From NCBI GenBank assembly GCA_030424715.1, contig JAUHWH010000007.1:1-64000 (forward strand): a DNA stretch of 64,000 bases, given 5' to 3'. The notes below the pieces were generated by a model that saw only the letters and a list, made by a program, of their open reading frames with translations, ran no database searches and was not told the DNA's origin. Origin of the DNA: Bdellovibrionia bacterium (GTDB lineage Bacteria; Bdellovibrionota; Bdellovibrionia; Bdellovibrionales; JAGQZY01). Numbering within the stretch: position 1 is the stretch's first letter; each line of letters begins with the position of its first letter. Shown in pieces: positions 53,998 to 63,449 of this stretch. Made by a program: the position numbers and the translations under genes.

Positions 53998-55389
53998 ATG
54001 GGCCATCGTATTGAGAAAGACTCCATGGGAGAAATTCAGGTTCCATCGGAGAAATTTTGGGGCGCTCAAACACAACGTTCTTTGCAAAACTTTAAAATCG
54101 GCAACGACCACTTCCCCAGAGAAATGATCCGTGCCTTAGGGATTTTAAAAAAGTGCGCGGCCATGACCAACAGTCAGCTCGGCAACCTCGAGAAAGACAA
54201 AGCCGAGTTGATCCAAAAGGCCGCTGACAAGGTCATTAGTGGAGACCTAGACGACAACTTTCCGTTGGTGGTTTGGCAGACGGGCAGTGGCACCCAGACC
54301 AATATGAACAGCAATGAGGTTATCGCCAACTACGCCAATCATTTAAAGAATGGTGACCTGAACGAAAAATTCGTACACCCCAATGACGACGTCAACAAGG
54401 CTCAGTCCTCCAATGACACCTTTCCAACCGCGATGCATATAGCAGTGGCGGAGCAGGCCCATCATCAGCTGGTGCCCGCCCTTAAAAAACTTTTGAAAGC
54501 TCTGGCAGATAAACAAAAAGAGTTTGATGACATCGTTAAGATTGGGCGCACCCACTTTATGGATGCCACCCCTTTGACTTTGGGGCAAGAGTTCTCGGGT
54601 TACGTGCATCAGGTGAAGCAGGGAGTTGCTCGTGTGGAGCAAGCCTTAAAAAATGTCTATCCATTGGCTCTCGGAGGCACGGCTGTTGGGACGGGGTTGA
54701 ACACCCATCCAGACTTCGCGGAGAAAGCCGCTGCCAATATAGCCAGCGAGACGGGTTTGCCTTTTGTGACAGCACCCAATAAGTTTGAGGCCCTGGCGGC
54801 CCATGATGCCTTGGTCGAAATGAGTGGCGCTTTGAAAACGGTGGCCGTCAGTTTAATGAAAATTGGAAATGACATCCGTATGTTGGGCAGCGGGCCCCGT
54901 TGCGGTATCGGCGAGTTGATGTTGCCCGCCAACGAACCCGGAAGCTCGATTATGCCTGGTAAAGTGAACCCCACTCAAAGTGAAGCCCTTACCATGGTTT
55001 GTGCCCAGGTGATCGGTAACGATACTGCGGTGAGTGTTGGTGGTGCCACGGGCCACTTTGAGCTTAATGTGTTTAAGCCAATGATGGTTTTTAACGTGTT
55101 GAACTCCATTCGACTTTTGGCAGATGCTACAGTGAGTTTCACTGACAACTGCGTGGTTGGTATTCAACCAAACCGAGAAAAGATACAAGAGCACCTGACC
55201 AACTCGTTGATGTTGGTAACAGCACTCAATCCGCACGTCGGCTACGACAATGCAGCAAAGATTGCGAAACACGCTTTTGAGAAAAACACGACTTTGAAAG
55301 CCTCGGCGGTGGAGCTAGGCTTTTTGACCGAAGACAAATTTGACGAAGTGGTGATCCCTGAAGACATGATCGGACCATTAAAAAAATGA
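53998..55389 (+). CDS. fumC: Class II fumarate hydratase
   Basis: 463 residues, the normal length. Motifs: [35 protein letters not shown], and the catalytic loop [16 protein letters not shown]. It interconverts fumarate and malate in the TCA cycle, in the cytoplasm. AAAAAGGGG precedes the ATG. It heads a run of tightly packed genes: the LOG protein gene starts inside its stop codon (ATGA). Confidence 0.97.
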   Translation: MGHRIEKDSMGEIQVPSEKFWGAQTQRSLQNFKIGNDHFPREMIRALGILKKCAAMTNSQLGNLEKDKAELIQKAADKVISGDLDDNFPLVVWQTGSGTQTNMNSNEVIANYANHLKNGDLNEKFVHPNDDVNKAQSSNDTFPTAMHIAVAEQAHHQLVPALKKLLKALADKQKEFDDIVKIGRTHFMDATPLTLGQEFSGYVHQVKQGVARVEQALKNVYPLALGGTAVGTGLNTHPDFAEKAAANIASETGLPFVTAPNKFEALAAHDALVEMSGALKTVAVSLMKIGNDIRMLGSGPRCGIGELMLPANEPGSSIMPGKVNPTQSEALTMVCAQVIGNDTAVSVGGATGHFELNVFKPMMVFNVLNSIRLLADATVSFTDNCVVGIQPNREKIQEHLTNSLMLVTALNPHVGYDNAAKIAKHAFEKNTTLKASAVELGFLTEDKFDEVVIPEDMIGPLKK

Positions 55390-55919
55390 ATGTTTGTGTG
55401 TTTTGTAGCTCCAAGTCGAATCTTTCGGAAAGCACTTTCGCTCAAGCGACCTTGTTCAGTGAAGAACTGGTCGCCAAAGACATTGGTATGGTTTACGGCG
55501 GCGGCTTGTTGGGCTTGATGGGGCATTTTGCCGATCGGATCATTGAAAGAAAAGGTCGAACCATTGGTGTCATGCCTGAGGGCGCTTTCGATAGTGAGGT
55601 TGCTCATCTCGGATTAACCGAGTTGATCTATACAAAAGACATGATGGACCGTAAGCGCAAGATGATGGATCTTTCAGATGCCTTTGTTGTGTTCCCGGGT
55701 GGTATCGGGACGATGGACGAAGCCATTGAGGTCATCACCTGGAAGACCATTTACAAATTTGAAAAACCCATTTTATTTTTTAATTGGGAGGGCTTTTGGG
55801 ACCCCTTCCTTGAAATGCTAAAGTCTTACGAAAAAACCGAGTTGTTTTATCCCGAAACCATGACTGCGTTTCAAGTGGTCGACAACATCCCTGACTTAAT
55901 GAGAGGTCTTCATGCTTAA
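55386..55919 (+). CDS. LOG family protein (TIGR00730 type)
   Basis: 177 residues. Signature [16 protein letters not shown] and an N-terminal VCVFCSSKS Rossmann strand, with [12 protein letters not shown]. Members include cytokinin-activating phosphoribohydrolases (LONELY GUY) and related nucleotide N-glycosidases; bacterial roles are mostly unknown. It overlaps fumC by 4 bases and the next gene by 8, so it is part of one transcription unit. Confidence 0.93.
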   Translation: MNVCVFCSSKSNLSESTFAQATLFSEELVAKDIGMVYGGGLLGLMGHFADRIIERKGRTIGVMPEGAFDSEVAHLGLTELIYTKDMMDRKRKMMDLSDAFVVFPGGIGTMDEAIEVITWKTIYKFEKPILFFNWEGFWDPFLEMLKSYEKTELFYPETMTAFQVVDNIPDLMRGLHA

Positions 55920-56778
55920 GGATAATCCACGCCTACAATGGCTTAAAGACGACAACATCCGCCCCTACGTATTTGTGAGAAGTGAAAATCGAATTAAAAA
56001 TCCAGGGAGTTTACATAGTCTTGATTGGTTCGAGGGTGTTTCTCCCACTTACATCAATCCGCTGGAGATTGACGAGGTGTCTTTCGGAAATCAGATTTTA
56101 CAGTTGGAGGCTCAAGCCTTTGGCCCGTCGAACATGGCCATGCCACGTTGGGTGTTTTTTGACTGTGCCGTGACCCCCGGTTTTGTCGCCGGCTACGCCA
56201 TGCGCACCTCGGCCATGTCCCCCGAGATGCGCATTATGATGAACCTGAAGGATGAGCACGAGTGGACGCCTTTAAGTTTGTTTATTATCATTCCAACCAT
56301 GTCTAGTGAGGGCGAGTGGGTGGCCCACAACCTGTGTTCAGTGAACGCTTTGCTGCCGAAGGGTAAAGGCTATTATGGTTTGGGTTTTCTATCGAAAGCT
56401 TTTGGCTTGTGGTACGCCAATGTCAATATTTGCTGTGGTTTTACACAGTGGGGGAATGCGGCGATTAAGCTCCATTCTTATTATGGACCCTTTCAAATTT
56501 TAACGGCCTATACGCCTTTGCATTCTTATGCTCGCACCCTGACTTACCGGGTGAAGGTGGACCCAGAGATGTGGCCGCACTTTTTTAACAAGAAGCCCCT
56601 CGAGCGTTTTCAACAAGCCTTCGTCGATTCCGGTAAGAGTATTGCTCCAAAAGAAGATTCAAGTCTCATTCGGTTGCAAAGAGAGCTGGAGCAGGGCGAG
56701 GGCCCTTACTTTTTGAACTCCCAAGAGATTTTGGCAAAAGACGTGGGCGCGCCCTTGCATCTCTATACCCAGAAGTGA
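55912..56778 (+). CDS. Protein of unknown function
   Basis: 288 residues, not recognised. No signal peptide; rich in aromatic residues with Gly/Tyr segments (GKGYYGLGFLSKAFGLWYAN) and ending in a charged helix. MRTSAMSPEMRIMMNLKDEHEW looks like an amphipathic region. A soluble enzyme is more likely than a membrane protein. Its start is inside the LOG gene and the following genes continue in the same direction, so it is co-transcribed with housekeeping functions. Confidence 0.68.
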   Translation: MLKDNPRLQWLKDDNIRPYVFVRSENRIKNPGSLHSLDWFEGVSPTYINPLEIDEVSFGNQILQLEAQAFGPSNMAMPRWVFFDCAVTPGFVAGYAMRTSAMSPEMRIMMNLKDEHEWTPLSLFIIIPTMSSEGEWVAHNLCSVNALLPKGKGYYGLGFLSKAFGLWYANVNICCGFTQWGNAAIKLHSYYGPFQILTAYTPLHSYARTLTYRVKVDPEMWPHFFNKKPLERFQQAFVDSGKSIAPKEDSSLIRLQRELEQGEGPYFLNSQEILAKDVGAPLHLYTQK

Positions 56779-56838
56779 TTGATGCGCCGCACGCACGTGA
56801 GCGTGGCTGATTCCGGTAACTCCTGGTACAATTTCGAA

Positions 56839-57249
56839 ATGGAAACACTCCCCGCTGTCGCTAAGAATTTTTATCATCCCTGTAGTAAATGTGATGCCGA
56901 ACGATACCATAGGGTTTTGGCTCATTTATCGAAAACCGAGGCTCGGCTTGAGTGTGAAGTTTGTGGTTCAAAGAAGAAACTCAACATAGGAAAAAAAATG
57001 GCAACCAAAAAGAAAACCACTCGCAAGAGAAAATCAGCGACCAGTCATGAAGACACTTGGAACGAGTTGAAGGAGAAGTTTTCCGACTTGCCACCAGAAC
57101 TCTATTCGATCCGAGGCTCTTTTCGTGCCGACATGCTCATTGATCACCCCACTTTTGGGTTGGGCATAGTGACTGACTCTCAAGCCCGCAAAATTGAAGT
57201 CTGTTTTGAAGAGGGTGTTAAAACTCTGATGCACCGAAAAGAATCATGA
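56839..57249 (+). CDS. Zinc-ribbon protein with basic linker
   Basis: 136 residues. The N-terminus has two CxxC pairs (CSKCDAE and CEVCGSK), a zinc ribbon. A Lys/Arg-rich linker (MATKKKTTRKRKSA) follows, then a small beta domain (DMLIDHPTFGLGIVTDSQARKI, VCFEEGVKTLMHR) of the CarD/Tudor-like kind found in delta-proteobacterial zinc-ribbon proteins. Nucleic-acid binding is likely (inference). ATG 56839 was chosen because the earlier frame start adds non-conserved residues; no ribosome site is clear. Its stop overlaps the next gene (ATGA). Confidence 0.72.
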   Translation: METLPAVAKNFYHPCSKCDAERYHRVLAHLSKTEARLECEVCGSKKKLNIGKKMATKKKTTRKRKSATSHEDTWNELKEKFSDLPPELYSIRGSFRADMLIDHPTFGLGIVTDSQARKIEVCFEEGVKTLMHRKES

Positions 57250-58028
57250 TTTTGCTAACAATCCCTCTCATGGGATTGTGTGTTTCCCTAGTTTCGGTGT
57301 TCATAGGACTTGGGGGTGGGATCCTTCTTGTCCCTTTGTTACCAGAAATATTCCAACTAAGCGTGCACGAAGCCGTCGCGACCAGTCTGTTGACCATTGT
57401 CTTTGTGGTCTCTGAGAATACCTACAAATTTCATAAAATGGGAGAGGTGAACTGGAAAGTGGTTCGTCTCATGGGCCCGATTTCTGCCGTGACGGCCATC
57501 ATCGCTTCACAGTTGGCCCAGCAAGTGGATTCGAATATGATCTTAATGGCGCTGCTGTTAATCTTGATTTTGGTTGCGGCTCGAACATTGTTCTCATCAC
57601 TTTTGTCGAAAGACTATCAAGCGGTTGAAGAACTGACCTTTTCTCAAAAAGCCTTTTCGGTAGGGGGCGGTGCCGTTGCCGGTTTGACCTCAGGCTTTGC
57701 CGGTGTGGGCTCTGGGGTGATTTTGTCACCGGTTATGATTTTTCTAAAGTCAGTGACTCCGGCACAGCTCACTCCCACAGCCAATGCTAATATGATGTGC
57801 ACGACACTGGCGGCTTCACTGTCGTTTATTTACAGTGGTGAACTTGTCAAGTGGAACCAATGGGGCTTGGTCCGTTGGGATATTTCTCTGGGAATTTTTC
57901 TGTCTGCTGCTTTTTTTAGCCGCTTCTTAAGGCCTCACCAAAACAAATTGCCATTTTCTATCAAATCGTTATTATTAGCCCTCTTATTGATTCTTCTGAT
58001 CTTTAAGATCATGAGACAGCTGACCTGA
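57246..58028 (+). CDS. TauE/SafE family membrane permease
   Basis: 260 residues, about eight transmembrane helices in two related halves, each starting with a Gly-rich hairpin (FIGLGGGILLVPLLP and GFAGVGSGVILSPVM). Family members export or import sulfite, sulfoacetate or other small anions; the substrate here is unknown. It overlaps the zinc-ribbon gene by 4 bases and precedes the helicase gene by 39 bases. Confidence 0.92.
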   Translation: MILLTIPLMGLCVSLVSVFIGLGGGILLVPLLPEIFQLSVHEAVATSLLTIVFVVSENTYKFHKMGEVNWKVVRLMGPISAVTAIIASQLAQQVDSNMILMALLLILILVAARTLFSSLLSKDYQAVEELTFSQKAFSVGGGAVAGLTSGFAGVGSGVILSPVMIFLKSVTPAQLTPTANANMMCTTLAASLSFIYSGELVKWNQWGLVRWDISLGIFLSAAFFSRFLRPHQNKLPFSIKSLLLALLLILLIFKIMRQLT

Positions 58029-58067
58029 TTTTTCTTTTTTAAAGAGACGTCAGAATTTTGGGGTGGA

Positions 58068-60113
58068 ATGAGTTTTAATCTAGACAATTTAAATCCAGAG
58101 CAACGGGAGGCCGTAGCTCATAACGATGGACCTCTTTTGATTCTTGCCGGTGCCGGTTCGGGTAAGACCCGAGTGCTGGTTTCTCGAGTGGCTCGATTGA
58201 TCGCTGAGGGCGCTCCGGAGCCGCCAGGTATTTGTGTTCTGACGTTTACTAACAAGTCTGCCAAAGAATTAAAAAACCGAGTCAAAAGCGAAGTGGGTCG
58301 AAAAACCCAGAGCCTATGGGCCGGGACCTTTCACTCCTTTGGTTTGCAGTTGCTCAGGAAGTATCATCGTAAGTTACAACTCAACCCAAAGTTTCATGTC
58401 GCTGACACCTCCGATTGTCAGGGCATCGTCAAAGACCTGCTGATCAATTTGACCAACACGGGCAAAAATTCGTTCCAGACCGACAAGTTGCTCAACATCA
58501 TGCAGACCTACAAAAACAATCCCCACAAAACGGTGATCGAAGAAGAGGACTATCTCGCTGTGGCAAAAGTGCTCTTGCCGAAATACGAAAGTCGCAAAAA
58601 GGCATTAGGAGTCGTAGATTTTGAAGATCTTCTCTCAATGCCCATCGACCTGTTCGAGCGCCACCCCGACGTTCTCAAAAAAGTGCAGGACCTATTTCGT
58701 TACTTTATGGTGGACGAGTTTCAAGACACCAATGAGACGCAGATGAAGTTGCTCGACATCTTGGTGGAACGTGAAAACAACCTCGTGGTAGTGGGTGACG
58801 ACGATCAAGCCATTTACGGCTGGCGAGGGGCTCGGGTCAAAAACATTCTCGATTTTCCCAAGCATTATCAAAATTGTAAGGTGATCCAGTTGAATCGCAA
58901 TTACCGCTCGAGCGCTCCGATTTTAGACCTTGCCAATAATGTGATCGAAAAAAATAAAGATAGACATGGTAAGGTCTTGAAAGCCCAGGCCTTAGTGGAT
59001 CACAACGATAGCCCCGAAGTCTTTGTTTTTGAAAACGATGAAGAAGAAGTGGAACAAGTCACCAACTTGATAGAAGACTTTCATCGCAACGGTCGCTCTT
59101 ACAATGATATTGCTGTGCTTTATCGTTCGAACGGGCAGGGTGGGTTTTTAGAGACCCAATTGCGTCAGGCCAGGGTGCCATATGTCATCTCGGGTGGTAC
59201 TGCATTCTTTGATCGAAAAGAGATCAAAGACATGTTGGCTTACTTGATCTGTATGTTTATGCCAAAAGAAGTGAGTCTCCGGCGAATTGTTAATGTTCCT
59301 CAGAGGGGCGTTGGTGATGAAACTCTAAATAAAGTCGAGAACTATATGCTGTCTCGAAAAGAGGAGATGTCTTTTATCAAGGCGTTACAGTTGTCCACCC
59401 ATTTTGAGTTTTTAAGTCAGGGGAGTCGACGGGGCATGCAGCAGTTTCTGGATGATTTGGCTTTGCTCAGAGCCGACTTTCTAAACCGTGACTCTATTGA
59501 CTGGGAGCAGCGCTTGGTGCGCTACTTCCACGAAATTGGCTATCGGAAGTACTTATCTAAGTTCTGCAAAAATGACGAAGCCTTAAAAAGACGTTGGGTC
59601 TCGGTGGAAATTTTCGCCCGAGTTTTCAACAATTTTATGAAAAAGAAAAACGACAAAAGAAAAGGCTTACAAGAATTTATCGATATGATGCTGTTGCGGG
59701 ATTACGAAAGTGATTTGGAATCCCAGAAAAAGGAGCAAATCCAGCTTATGACGATGCATGCGGCTAAGGGTCTCGAGTTTCCCATTGTTTTTATTATTGG
59801 GGTTGAAGAAGACTTGCTCCCCCATCACAAGCTGGGCTCGGATATCGCAGAGGAGCGTCGTCTCTTCTACGTCGGTGTCACCCGGGCACAAGAGCAACTT
59901 TTGATGACCCACACTCGTGAGCGTAAAAGATACGGTAAATTGCGAGAGGTCCTTCCCTCCCGTTTCTTACAAGAGATCGACCCCAAGCTGTACAGGCATT
60001 ATCCAAGCGGCTATCGCCCCGTTTCAGTCGACTCTCGAGAGGCCCTGTTGAAGAGTCTACAAGAAAAGCTCTCTGGAACCATGGAAAAACAAAAAATCGA
60101 TTACCCCCTTTGA
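58068..60113 (+). CDS. UvrD/Rep-family superfamily 1 DNA helicase
   Basis: 681 residues, 3'-5' DNA translocase. Motifs: Q-motif LNPEQREAV, Walker A LAGAGSGKTRVL, Ia CVLTFTNKSAKEL, II VDEFQDTN, III GDDDQAIYGWRGA, IV QLNRNYRSS, V MTMHAAKGLEF and VI FYVGVTRAQEQL. The length is close to Rep (about 670) and shorter than UvrD or PcrA; it lacks the long UvrD C-terminal tail. It probably acts in repair or replication restart. The last gene of the packed array starting at fumC. Confidence 0.95.
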   Translation: MSFNLDNLNPEQREAVAHNDGPLLILAGAGSGKTRVLVSRVARLIAEGAPEPPGICVLTFTNKSAKELKNRVKSEVGRKTQSLWAGTFHSFGLQLLRKYHRKLQLNPKFHVADTSDCQGIVKDLLINLTNTGKNSFQTDKLLNIMQTYKNNPHKTVIEEEDYLAVAKVLLPKYESRKKALGVVDFEDLLSMPIDLFERHPDVLKKVQDLFRYFMVDEFQDTNETQMKLLDILVERENNLVVVGDDDQAIYGWRGARVKNILDFPKHYQNCKVIQLNRNYRSSAPILDLANNVIEKNKDRHGKVLKAQALVDHNDSPEVFVFENDEEEVEQVTNLIEDFHRNGRSYNDIAVLYRSNGQGGFLETQLRQARVPYVISGGTAFFDRKEIKDMLAYLICMFMPKEVSLRRIVNVPQRGVGDETLNKVENYMLSRKEEMSFIKALQLSTHFEFLSQGSRRGMQQFLDDLALLRADFLNRDSIDWEQRLVRYFHEIGYRKYLSKFCKNDEALKRRWVSVEIFARVFNNFMKKKNDKRKGLQEFIDMMLLRDYESDLESQKKEQIQLMTMHAAKGLEFPIVFIIGVEEDLLPHHKLGSDIAEERRLFYVGVTRAQEQLLMTHTRERKRYGKLREVLPSRFLQEIDPKLYRHYPSGYRPVSVDSREALLKSLQEKLSGTMEKQKIDYPL

Positions 60114-60302
60114 TTAAGTGGCCATAAGGTGGCTCATGGAGGTTTTGAGTGGTGCCTTTGGGCTTCATAGCAGTTTTTTGCAGCATTGGGACAGATTATG
60201 GCGTGGAGAGAGGCAGTATTTCTACGGCACCGTTAAACTGTTCTTGTCATTTTTACATCAATTAGGTTAATAAAAAAGAACACATATCCTTGGGGGGAAT
60301 CG

Positions 60303-60983
60303 ATGGGCTTTTTGTTTATCTTTGTGGTGGGTCTAACACAAGTTTTTGGCAGCCCTTACTTTGACCCGGTTCGATTGGATCTTACCGTTCCCGAGAAATG
60401 TCGCGACCTGAAACTGAGCTATTTCAAAAACCCATCCGAGGAAATCTATGTCGGGCGCCAAGGGGCTTTGGCGGCGGGCTTCACTATTGAATATCCGGTC
60501 ACTCGCAACAACGCGCGATTGCTTTGGAGGTACTTTAAGTCTCTCACCCATCAACCCGAAGATCTGAACTTGCTTCGAAAAATCAAGGCCGACCCTGTTT
60601 TGCGCCGGGACTATGACATCATCCTTCGCAACTACGAAGAGCAAGATTTTTGGTTTCAAAATGAGGGAGAAATCTTAGAGGTGTTGGCGATTCATCATCT
60701 TTACAAAGAGTTTCCCGAGAATCATTATTATATTACCGGCGGGATTGAATACCATGAGATGGGGAGTGAGAAAACTATTGGTGAGATCGACCTTTTGGTG
60801 GGCCTGCGGGACTCTTGCGAATCTTATGTGGTGGGAGAGGTGAAGCTCGGGCGTCGTAAGATGCTTTCAAAAGCGAAAGAGCAGTTGCGGCGTTTTGAAA
60901 ACTTTTTAATCAACCACAGCGCTCCCCCGTTTGGTGGTGAGTATCAGCCCGGGCCAGGAATTTATGCGAAGACAAAGAATTGA
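60303..60983 (+). CDS. Exported protein with PD-(D/E)XK nuclease-like motif
   Basis: 226 residues. The N-terminus MGFLFIFVVGLTQVFGSPYF looks like a Sec signal peptide with cleavage near residue 17. The C-terminal half carries IGEIDLLVG followed after about 16 residues by VVGEVKLGRRK, fitting the D ... ExK metal site of the PD-(D/E)XK fold, plus an upstream Glu in NEGEILEVLAIHHL and a final helix KAKEQLRRFENFL. A secreted nuclease for foreign or prey DNA/RNA is a reasonable inference. GGGGGGAA precedes the ATG. The bolA gene starts within its last 20 bases. Confidence 0.65.
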   Translation: MGFLFIFVVGLTQVFGSPYFDPVRLDLTVPEKCRDLKLSYFKNPSEEIYVGRQGALAAGFTIEYPVTRNNARLLWRYFKSLTHQPEDLNLLRKIKADPVLRRDYDIILRNYEEQDFWFQNEGEILEVLAIHHLYKEFPENHYYITGGIEYHEMGSEKTIGEIDLLVGLRDSCESYVVGEVKLGRRKMLSKAKEQLRRFENFLINHSAPPFGGEYQPGPGIYAKTKN

Positions 60984-61272
60984 AAGCTGCCTTGTCGAGC
61001 ACTTTCCCAAGCAAACCCTCCTAGAAATTATTGACGAGAGTCATCAGCACGCCGGCCGACAAGGGCAAGAGAGCCATTTCAAAGTTCTACTGGTTTCAGA
61101 TGACTTCAGCGGCCAGTCTCGAGTCCAGCGTCAGAGAAAGGTGAATGAAATTCTCAAAACTGAGTTCGATCAAGGTCTTCATGCCTTAACAATGCGCTTA
61201 TTAACTGTTGAAGAATACGGCAAGCAGCAATCCGCGTTCCAGTCACCGAATTGCGAAGGTAAAAAAAGCTAA
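60964..61272 (+). CDS. bolA: BolA family protein
   Basis: 102 residues. BolA fold: IESCLVEHFPKQTLLEIIDES, HFKVLLVSDDFSGQSRVQRQRKVNEIL and HALTMRLLTVEEY. The His before FKV is the conserved cluster-ligand position used with monothiol glutaredoxins. BolA proteins act in iron homeostasis and Fe-S handling. ATG 60964 has AGGA 4 bases upstream. It overlaps the exported nuclease gene by 20 bases; the pairing may be only positional. Confidence 0.92.
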   Translation: MRRQRIESCLVEHFPKQTLLEIIDESHQHAGRQGQESHFKVLLVSDDFSGQSRVQRQRKVNEILKTEFDQGLHALTMRLLTVEEYGKQQSAFQSPNCEGKKS

Positions 61273-61275
61273 TAT

Positions 61276-61494
61276 TTACTGTGCGTCTTTTGGGGCGTCC
61301 TCGGCGGAGTCGAACTCTTGGATCTGATCTCTCAGTTCTTTTAGAAGGGTTTTGGCACGCTTCTGCAGCCCACTCTCCACAACGACTTGCTCTCTTTGCG
61401 GCTTATTGGTAAGGCTATCCCATTGTTCAATAGCAGTGTCCAGTTCATTAAGAGTGTTTTTTAAACGATTCGTGACCGGTTTTTTTTGTGACAT
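61276..61494 (-). CDS. Small helical protein, unknown function
   Basis: 72 residues, highly charged, probably a helical hairpin (NTLNELDTAIEQWDSLT and LQKRAKTLLKELRDQIQEF). Cytoplasmic. No recognised family. ATG 61494 chosen because the upstream extension to 61554 reads antisense through the ettA leader; the ribosome site is weak. Convergent with bolA, 3 bases apart, and divergent from ettA. Confidence 0.6.
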   Translation of the reverse strand: MSQKKPVTNRLKNTLNELDTAIEQWDSLTNKPQREQVVVESGLQKRAKTLLKELRDQIQEFDSAEDAPKDAQ

Positions 61495-61563
61495 AGGTAG
61501 CGATCGTAAAAATGTTTTGTGAATAAGACAAGAAAAAAACAAGAACTCTCCCAAGGAGGAAGC

Positions 61564-63243
61564 ATGTCTGAAGAAATTATCTACACGATGAAAGGTGTGT
61601 CTAAAGTTTACCCACCGAAAAAGTATGTTTTGAAAGACATTTACCTCTCTTATTTTTATGGGGCCAAAATTGGCGTGCTCGGACTTAATGGTAGCGGAAA
61701 ATCAAGTTTGTTGAAAATCATAGCGGGATTGGATCAAGATTTTCTCGGTGAGTCTTTCCCAGCCAAAGATTACAAATTGGGGTTTTTACAGCAAGAACCA
61801 GAAGTGGACCCCGAGAAGACTGTAAAAGAAATTGTGATGGAAGGGGTGGGGCAACTCGGTGAAGACCTCAAGGCTTTTAATGAAATCAGTATGCAAATGT
61901 GTGATGAAAACATCACTCCAGAGGAGATGGAAAAACTCATCGACAAACAGGGCAAGATACAAGAGCGTATCGAAGCCCAAGACGGCTGGGAGCTAGACTC
62001 TAAGTTGGAGCAGGCTATGGACTCATTGCGCTGTCCACCTGAAGACTCGCTTATCAAGAACCTATCGGGTGGTGAAAAGCGCCGCGTGGCCATGTGCCGC
62101 TTGCTCCTTTCCAATCCTGATATTTTGTTAATGGATGAGCCAACCAACCATATGGACGCTGAGACGGTGGCATGGCTTGAGCATTTCTTGGATCAGTTCC
62201 CTGGAACAGTTATAGCAGTGACCCATGATCGCTACTTTCTCGATAACGTTGCCGGTTGGATCCTTGAGCTGGACCGAGGAGAGGGCATTCCTTGGAAGGG
62301 CAACTATTCTTCTTGGCTTGAGCAAAAAGAAAAACGTCTACAAACCGAAGAGAAGCAAGAATCAAAGCGCAACAAGACCCTCGAGCGTGAGTTGGAGTGG
62401 GTCCGTAAAGGGGCTAAGGGCAGGCAGTCCAAATCAAAGGCTCGCCTTGAGGCTTATGAGTCTTTACTTAAAGACCCCACCCCAGAAAAGCTGCAAGAGA
62501 TGCAGATTTACATTCCACCAGGCCCGCGTTTGGGAAATACCGTAATTGAGGCAAAAAATATAACAAAAGCTTTCGGCGACAAATTGTTGATCGATGACTT
62601 GAGCTTCTCTCTACCCCGTGGCGGTATCGTGGGAATCATTGGGCCCAATGGAGCCGGGAAAACCACATTGTTTAACATGATGGCCGGACTAGAGAAGCCA
62701 GACAGTGGTGAGATTTTGATCGGGGAGACGGTCAAGTTGGCCTACGTCGACCAAGACCGCTCCACCCTTGATCCGAACAAAACAATTTGGGAAGAGATCT
62801 CAGGCGGTCACGAGATGATCCAGGTGGGCAACAAAGAGATGAATTCACGAGCCTACGTCTCGCGATTCAATTTTGTGGGTGCCGATCAGCAGAAGAAGAC
62901 AGGAGTTCTGTCGGGTGGTGAGCGTAACCGCGTGAACATGGCTAAGCTCTTGCTCTCGGGTGGCAACGTTCTTTTGTTGGATGAACCAACCAACGACCTT
63001 GACGTGAACACCATGCGTGCTCTCGAAGAGGCCCTCTTAAATTTCGGTGGCTCCGTGGTTTGTATCAGCCATGATCGCTGGTTCTTAGATCGAATTTGCA
63101 CCCATATCATGGCCTTTGAAAACGACTCTCAGGTGAACTTCTTTGCTGGTAACTACACTGAGTGGGAAGAAGACTACAAAAAACGAATGGGCATAGATAC
63201 TTTAACGCCAAAAAGAATCCGTTACCGGAAGTTGCAGAACTAA
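61564..63243 (+). CDS. ettA: Energy-dependent translational throttle protein EttA
   Basis: 559 residues, ABC-F ATPase that binds the ribosomal E site and gates translation elongation according to the ATP/ADP ratio. Two ABC domains: Walker A GLNGSGKSS and GPNGAGKTT; signatures LSGGEKRR and LSGGERNR; Walker B LLMDEPTNHMD and LLLDEPTNDLD. The inter-domain linker with VRKGAKGRQSKSKARLEAYE is the typical EttA PtIM. No membrane domain. ATG 61564 has AAGGAGGA 4 bases upstream. Followed by a microsatellite, no clear terminator. Confidence 0.96.
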   Translation: MSEEIIYTMKGVSKVYPPKKYVLKDIYLSYFYGAKIGVLGLNGSGKSSLLKIIAGLDQDFLGESFPAKDYKLGFLQQEPEVDPEKTVKEIVMEGVGQLGEDLKAFNEISMQMCDENITPEEMEKLIDKQGKIQERIEAQDGWELDSKLEQAMDSLRCPPEDSLIKNLSGGEKRRVAMCRLLLSNPDILLMDEPTNHMDAETVAWLEHFLDQFPGTVIAVTHDRYFLDNVAGWILELDRGEGIPWKGNYSSWLEQKEKRLQTEEKQESKRNKTLERELEWVRKGAKGRQSKSKARLEAYESLLKDPTPEKLQEMQIYIPPGPRLGNTVIEAKNITKAFGDKLLIDDLSFSLPRGGIVGIIGPNGAGKTTLFNMMAGLEKPDSGEILIGETVKLAYVDQDRSTLDPNKTIWEEISGGHEMIQVGNKEMNSRAYVSRFNFVGADQQKKTGVLSGGERNRVNMAKLLLSGGNVLLLDEPTNDLDVNTMRALEEALLNFGGSVVCISHDRWFLDRICTHIMAFENDSQVNFFAGNYTEWEEDYKKRMGIDTLTPKRIRYRKLQN

Positions 63244-63304
63244 AAAGAGGCTCGCCGTTTATTTAGCGGGTTGAAGTCCTGGCCGCGAAAGGGAATGCTC
63301 TTTT

Positions 63305-63405
63305 GAGGCTGAGGCTGAGGCTGAGGCTGGTCTGGATTTGGATTTGGATTTGGATTTGGATTTGGATTTGGATTTGGATTTGGATTTGGATTTGGATTTG
63401 GATTT
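63305..63405. repeat. Hexanucleotide microsatellites GAGGCT x4 and GGATTT x12
   Basis: Four perfect GAGGCT units (63305-63328), a 5-base gap, then twelve perfect GGATTT units (63334-63405, 72 bases). They lie between the convergent ettA and J-domain genes and outside both reading frames. Such perfect hexamer arrays mutate by slippage. Confidence 0.97.
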
Positions 63406-63449
63406 GTGTGGGGGCTTGCATCTTCGCCCCATAAACAATTGACTAGTTT

